Shown here one piece after another: positions 58,501 to 64,000 of a DNA stretch of 64,000 nucleotides. Position 1 is the stretch's first letter, and each line of letters begins with the position of its first letter. Below the pieces are notes generated by a model. That model saw nothing but the letters and a program-made list of their open reading frames with translations. It was not told the DNA's origin and did not search any database. The DNA comes from Cynocephalus volans (taxonomy: Eukaryota; Chordata; Mammalia; Dermoptera; Cynocephalidae): contig NC_084462.1 in the NCBI RefSeq assembly GCF_027409185.1, positions 185,880,071 through 185,944,070 on the forward strand, read 5' to 3'. A program made the position numbers and the translations under genes.

Positions 58501-59830
58501 TGGTGCCAACATGATCAGTGTATTTTTCAACATCCCATTCATACGTTCAATGAGTCCAGTGGTGGTGTGGTTCCAAAGCAGATGAAAAGTCCATACTATG
58601 ATGTGGGCCTCTGATGACTCTTATGCAACATGTCCAGTGAAACGACTCCTGTGATCCCTGTCTACAGGCCAGGACCCCAGACATGTCTACCTGCCATTGA
58701 GTGACAGGTGGGCGGAACACCCAATATTCCCTGGCAGGTGTCTTGGGGACATGGTCTCAAATGACTCTGTGGAAAATCCTTGTCTTCAGCCTGAATATCT
58801 GAATATTTTATGGGCAGAGCAGTCTCTTCTCTGTGTCCTATATTCTTTGTTGGCCCCAGTGTCTGCAATTTTGATGAGCCCAGTCAGCCACTTCAGAGGG
58901 TGTTAGCAAGTCTTATAGCAGAACAGCTGGGGCTGTAGGTAAGGCATCAGCCTCATGAGAGCACAGCAAGGTGGTTGAGGACTGAGCTGACAGTTGCCTT
59001 AAGACACCTGGGGTTGTGGCTTGAAGCAGATTCCTCATGTCCCTCCACAATTCCACACCCCAAAGAGTCTTTGAGTACTGTCCAGTTTTGTTGTTGTTTT
59101 TGTCGTGTTTTGTGGTTTTTTTTGTTTTGTTTTGTTTTTGTTTTTGTACCACTGTGGCATCCAAGTCGTCAGACCGTTCTAAACAGCATCAACTTGTGAG
59201 TCAGTGTGATCCTCACCACTTGAATTTCAGTGCACTGGCTTCTCAGTTTAGTTCTTCCTTCATAGCAGATGATGCCAGAGCACAACAGGATGGCAGAGAA
59301 ATGGCAGGTGAGTGGATTTCCCTGCTTCTACCATCTCCACACCAGATATCCTAGTGACGGGTGTCTACACCTTCCACCACAGAATGGAGAGGTGGAGCAA
59401 AATCTGCTAGTGTTGGGGTGCGGTCCAAATTCATGTATGTAACCAGTCCCCAGCAGTGTGTATAGTTCTTCTGACAGCAGACTAGTTTTGTGATGAAGAG
59501 TTTTAATGTCGTAATTAGCATGTCATTTCTGCAATCCACTAACATGAGCCCAGACACTCATCAGCTTCAAAAGCATGTCTTTAATCCAGCCACTCACTGG
59601 CACGGAGGTGCACACTTCCACCAGCAAGTTGATGTCAAAACTTCAGTCTGCTGCAGTGTCAGACAGTTGGCCAGGATCTGTTCTCAATAGGGCTGTGTAT
59701 GGTTTTCCTACTTTTCTGTAGCGGTGTCCAGAACCCTAATGGGATGCAGTTCCCATTCTGCTTCCACCATGGACCCCAATCAAATCCCTCTAGATAGACA
59801 CTAGCATCCATTTTATATCTTACACCTGGC
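55597..59830 (-). mobile_element. ERVL/MaLR-like interior, minus strand, heavily decayed
   Basis: 55760-55970 resembles the interior of MaLR/ERVL-type elements. Near 58515-58600 the minus-strand translation shows an integrase core end with GLIERMNGMLK, which carries the catalytic Glu region. A further LTR-like end fragment at 57607-57770 suggests two elements or an internal rearrangement. A T/TTTTG-rich run lies at 59085-59150. Frames are short and stop-ridden; no intact gene. Class is by eye, and the upper limit near 59830 is approximate. Confidence 0.6.
57607..57770 (-). repeat. LTR-end fragment inside the ERVL-like region
   Basis: Starts TGTCAGGCTAGG like the LTR at 17589 and stays alignable for about 150 bp, then changes to unrelated text. 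Confidence 0.55.
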
Positions 59831-59959
59831 ATCAACTTTTCTATGACCTGTACAAGTTTTCAAACAATTAGCTTTATCAAATGCCTCTTGCTGGGGAGCA
59901 TTCCTATCCTAGCTACCGACCCTCTTCACTATAGCATCGAGGGGTCTCGACATTTGTGC

Positions 59960-60195
59960 TAGTTGCATGTTTCCACACATGGATATCCAGATATCCCAGC
60001 ACCATTTCTTGAAGAGGTTGTCCTCTGCCCGTTTAATGTTCTTGTGATATTACTGAAGATCAGTTGGCTGTAAACATGTGGGTTGATTTCTAGGTTCTCT
60101 ATTCAGTTCCATTGATCCACGTGTCTGCTTTTAAGCCAGTACCATGCTGCTCTGGTAGCCATAACTTTGTAGGATAACTTGAAGACCTGCTGGAG
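59960..60195 (-). mobile_element. L1 ORF2 C-terminal fragment, antisense
   Basis: Antisense L1 text (CCAGCACCATTTCTTGAAGAG; TTCCATTGATCCACGTGTC). Truncated on both sides. Confidence 0.82.
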
Positions 60196-60229
60196 GACAC
60201 AACAGCATCACAACAATTAAATTCTAGGG

Positions 60230-61260
60230 GAAAATTTAATCAAATAGGTGAAAATATGTATACTGAGCCCTCTAAAGCATTGATGAAAAAAGAATGAAAA
60301 TGATGGAAAAAAAAAAAAACCAACCAAAAAACCTGTGTTCACAGATTTGAAGAATTAATGTAATTGTGAGTTTTATACTATGCCAAGCATTAAACACAAT
60401 ATTTATCAAAATCGCACTTCAATTTTTTACACATAAATGAAAAGAAATTCTAAAATTTGTTTAAAACCACAGAAGACCTCAAATAGCCAAAGCAATTCTG
60501 AACTCAACAACAAAGCTAAAGTCCATCCATGATTTTTACTTTACAAAAAAGAATGAAAAGTTTTCTACTGAACCTTTTTGAGACTATGTTATAAGACTGT
60601 AAGTCATGTTCAACGTTACTGGGAAATATTGGTTTTACCTTTATTGCTTGTTTAGACAACCGTAATCATACTTTGCTGCAAACTGCAAGTCCTGATCTTT
60701 CTGCTGGTAACTGTCATTCTGATGTCAATTTGGGTTTCTTAGCCCTTTTGCGCACAGCTCAGGCATGATCCCTTGCACACCTCTCAGGAGGCAGCGTGGA
60801 GCCTGGACTGTGGTCTGCACCCACGTTCATTCTCTGAGCCTGTGCTTTGTGGGTCCCCTTCAGCTACACACCTGCAAGTCAGGAGGTGAGCCAGGTCTCC
60901 ATGCAGATGCAGCAGCTTCCTCTCCACCTGCTCCTCTCCCTGCTGCTGTCTCCACTGGCTGCTTCCTAGGGGGTTCCCTTTCTGTCTTTAATTCTCCCAA
61001 GGCAGAGTTTCAATGTTGCTGGTGAATGAATTCAGCAGGGATGGAGAATTCCAGATTCTCACACCACCAGGACATGGCTGGGAGGGAAAGGGGTGCTGCC
61101 TGGTTGTTGGCACTTATGGTGTCCTGTGGACACAGCAAAAACAATTCCGATTCACAGGGACTGCGGTCATCACCTTTCTACCTTCTAGAATGTGATATAT
61201 AAAGATATTTCATAACCCATCAACAGAAGGATTAAATGATCAATTAAAAATGGGCAAGGA
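60230..61260 (+). repeat. Duplicated block, unit B part 2
   Basis: Collinear with 23910-24900 of unit A (old L1 end, then unnamed sequence). Shared frames do not look coding. Confidence 0.82.
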
Positions 61261-62095
61261 ATGGAATACACCTTAAAAGTGAATAAGAGAAATATCTGAA
61301 GAGCAAATGAAAAGATCGTCAATGTCATCAGTTATCAGGAAAATACAAATAAAAACACAAGGTAGCACTTCAGATCCACTAAAGTGGCCCCAATTTTTAA
61401 AGGAAATGAATAAGTATCCTCATGGATATGTAGACATTGGAAAAATTGCAGAGAGCTGGGGTTCAGACAAAATGGTAGAACTACTGTGGCTACGATTCTG
61501 GCAGTTATGTAAACAGTTTAATGCAGAAGTTCGCCATGACCCAGTAATTCCACTCCTATTTATATGCCAAGATAAGTGAAAAGAGGTGCCCAACAGAAAT
61601 TTCCATGAATGATCACAGCAGCACTATTCACAGGAGCTAAAAAGTGAATAATTCCAAACTTTCACTGACTGATGTGTTGATAAACAAATGTGGTAGAATT
61701 GGAAAGTATTCACCGATAGAAATGAATGAGGTACTGACACACGCGACAACAAGAATGAACTTTGAAAACATTACACCATGTAGAAGAAGCAGGCACAAAA
61801 GACCACGTATTATATAATTCCATTTTTATGAAATATGCAGAATAGGTGCATCCATAGAGACAGAAATCATATGAGTGGTTTCTAGGGGCATTCAGAGACA
61901 GGAATGAAAAGTGACTGTGTGTAGGGTGTGGGCTTTACTGTGGAGGCAATGAAAATGTCCTGTAACTAGACACTGGTGATAGCTAACAAACCGTGTGAAA
62001 ATATTGTGTCACTAGACTGTATAGTTTAATATGGTTAAAATGGTGAATGTAACTTTATATAAATTGTACCATCACATGCCTTAAAGAAAACATAT
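61260..62095 (+). mobile_element. Old L1 ORF2 end and 3' UTR, sense (unit B)
   Basis: Counterpart of 24940-26095, without the LTR insertion. Ends near 62090. The uninterrupted state here marks the empty site. Confidence 0.82.
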
Positions 62096-62372
62096 TAAAT
62101 TCAACTTGTTTTTACATTAATCGTTTTAAGGTAACAGAAACCACATTTTAAAGGAACCCACAAAGCAAATGAAAAAAATAATAATAAGAGTTCCTGAGAA
62201 AGACTTCTACTGAACAAGGACTGAAAGGAAACCCTGTTTATCTTCTGCACCTGCTCTTCAGTGGAAACTCCGTACTAAGTGTGCACTGAGCTCCTCCTAC
62301 CGCCAAGCCCACTCCTGTCTTCCAGCAGAGGTTTGTTTGTATCTGGGCTTGAACTGAATTCCCCTTGTTGTA

Positions 62373-62791
62373 TTTCTCGCTCAGTAGTACATGGTGGTGT
62401 CCTGGGACCTCAGGCCACTCCTAGTTAAATAAGTTTGTCTCCTGGAGGTTTCCCTCATGATGCTGACTTGGGATTTAAGAGTTGTGCTCCACACACCTCA
62501 TATCACACTGACCCACTCCAGTCCCCTTTCTGGAGGCTGGTGGATCCAGTGCCCATCACAGCTGGTTAAAGAGAATCAAGAAATAGTGCAAGTGAGGAAC
62601 AGGTTCTGTGAGGGCCTCACCAGGCACAGCCCTGTTTCCTGCAGCTGCGACTTGGACAGGAAACCTAGGGATAAGGAGCATCTCCATCAGTCAAAGACAC
62701 TGGAAACCCCATGCCCAAGTCCCTTTCCTGAAGTCCCAGAGACACTCACAGCAGTGAGTTGCCACCAGGCAGAGGAGCAGCCCCACGACAT
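62373..62791 (-). pseudogene. IGHV: IGHV segment, clan II, heavily damaged pseudogene
   Basis: The leader exon is about 62750-62791 (ATG 62789-62791; good GTGAGT donor; 42 bases instead of the usual 46, so out of frame). The V exon is 62373-62664. Translation shows clan II text (VQLQETG, LFLTCTIS, FSLTS, WIHQP, GLEWVSVI) but with at least three stops: just after TIS in FR1, in CDR2, and TGA in place of the second cysteine codon. The start of FR3 is shortened. The RSS is degenerate (heptamer TACAACA at 62366-62372, ATACAAACA as nonamer after a 23 bp spacer). The octamer position holds only GTGCAAAG (62877-62884). Non-functional by every criterion. Confidence 0.9.
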
Positions 62792-62884
62792 CTATGCTCT
62801 GATGAAGGGCTCCTGGTGGAAGGAGACTGGGGCTGCTTCTCCAAGGGCTGGGTGTTCAGCCTGACACTGGGGTCTGCTTTGCAC

Positions 62885-64000
62885 AAGGGAGGTCTCAGAG
62901 GTTATAAGTGTGGAGCAGAGTGGAGGGTGTCGACCTACCCTTCATTTGTGCAGGATGTTTTACCTTTTGCTGCTGAAAGGAAATTTGGAGGCAGAACTTC
63001 AAAGACTCTTCTTTGCCTCACTGCCTGGTCATCATCCGGTCTCCAGAAAAATATTAAGAGAAGTGGAAATGGAGAATGCAGAGTTTGTCATCACAGAACA
63101 TGTAGAAATGCTTCAAGTGATTTCTGGTTCCAGGAGAAGTCCATGACCTTTTGATCCTCACGTGCTCCATTCCCATGTCTGGTCTTTGAAACTGATGGTC
63201 AGTCAGTGGCCTCAGTCTCTCTGCACACACATCGCTTATGTGTGACTTCAATAAAACAGTTGTGCTTCTGGAGAATCTTGGAGTTGGTTTCCTTCAGAAC
63301 AGGCAGACTTTCCTCAGATAGACAGATATGAGTATGTGCCTTTGTGGGGTGTGTGTGTGTGTATTTTAGAGAAACAGAGAGACAGAGAGACAGAGAGGCC
63401 TCTAGTACATCCTGCTTCTCAGAGACAGTTGCCAAGGCAAACATATAGACACGAATATCCCTCCACTTTTGGAACAACCACATGGGATTAGAAATATTAC
63501 TGTGGAAATTTCTAGAAAACTCCATCTTCCTCAGTCTCATTCACAAATCATCTGTTCACACTCCTGCCCCAACACTTCTAACGTCAGCCTTAACGGTCAC
63601 ATCAGACTCAGTCTTGAGGTTCATAATCTCATCACTTGCTTCTGCTCAGAGGTGACTCCTCGGTAGTGTTTTCTCCAGGGCAGATCCTCCTGCATCTGCA
63701 GACCTGTGACATGGACACGCTCTGTGCCCTGCCTCCCCTTACCCAATGTACTCTGGTGATTCATGTCCAGGATGATGACTATATCCCATCCCTTTCACCT
63801 GGGACTCAATGGATCACAGCAACTCTGAATGTCAGCTGGGCATAGGGTGCCAGTGTCGGGGTTCTGGTCCATTTCTACTGTTTGGTGATGACACTGCATG
63901 ACCCATGGCTTCTTTCTTTGGGATTCTAGTCCCACCATTTTTGGCACACTTTCTTTCTCAATTTGAAATTGTTTGTGTTTGCAGTTGATTATTTCTTTTA
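62885..64000. other. V upstream flank, nothing recognised
   Basis: Intergenic sequence. Short (GT)n at 63346-63361 and (AGAG)n near 63370-63400. Plus-strand frames (for example 62759-63154) run through V-flank sequence and have no domain signature. Confidence 0.55.

Noticed and set aside
1-64000. D or J segments, switch or constant-region exons
   Set aside because: No 12-bp-spacer signal pairs or conserved J motif noticed. Only V segments are present.
1-64000. CRISPR array, bacterial operon or defence system
   Set aside because: Direct repeats are microsatellites or L1/ERV parts. The gene structure is mammalian throughout.

Overview
This is mammalian germline DNA from an immunoglobulin heavy-chain variable (IGHV) array. 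All four recognisable V segments lie on the minus strand. Each has the IGHV layout, read along the minus strand: octamer promoter, leader exon, short intron, V exon, then a recombination signal with a spacer of about 23 bp. There is no D, J or constant region. Interspersed repeats are placental-type: many L1 fragments, several endogenous retroviruses (ERVs), and one tRNA-Ile-like SINE at 21.0-21.2 kb. The SINE and one L1 tail remind me of a horseshoe or leaf-nosed bat, with colugo as an alternative. That species guess is from memory and weak; placental mammal is secure.

Layout. 0-2.3 kb: a clan II V pseudogene (stop in FR1, lost first cysteine) and its 3' flank. 6.0-9.8 kb: L1 3' ends with long GAAA tracts. 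14.3-14.9 kb: an open clan III (IGHV3-like) V segment. 17.6-18.1 kb: a solo LTR. 18.29-19.97 kb: a second copy of the first 1.69 kb of the window; it stops just before the RSS and V exon would begin, and L1 follows. 19.97-22.04 kb: antisense L1 carrying the SINE. 22.04-27.7 kb (unit A): old L1s, one or two LTR insertions and a third V segment, open and with mosaic features. 29.4-31.9 kb: L1 with a 5' inversion. 33-43.9 kb: L1s nested in each other, plus a decayed ERV at 37.8-39.3 kb.

44.1-50.9 kb holds a two-LTR gammaretrovirus-like provirus on the minus strand with a tRNA-Phe-type primer site (ERV-F type). It has broken gag, pro, pol and env and lacks most of its reverse transcriptase. It abuts at 50,906/50,907 a plus-strand 3' half of another provirus (integrase end, type-D-like env, 3' LTR) reaching 52,973. 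From 53.1 kb, unit B repeats the unit A sequence. It is interrupted by a decayed ERVL-like element (55.1-59.8 kb) and ends in a clan II V pseudogene at 62.4-62.8 kb.

Only the V segments at 14.3 and 27.2 kb look able to contribute to an antibody repertoire. The rest is a record of duplication, V loss and retroelement insertion. I found no bacterial-type system, CRISPR array or non-immune host gene.
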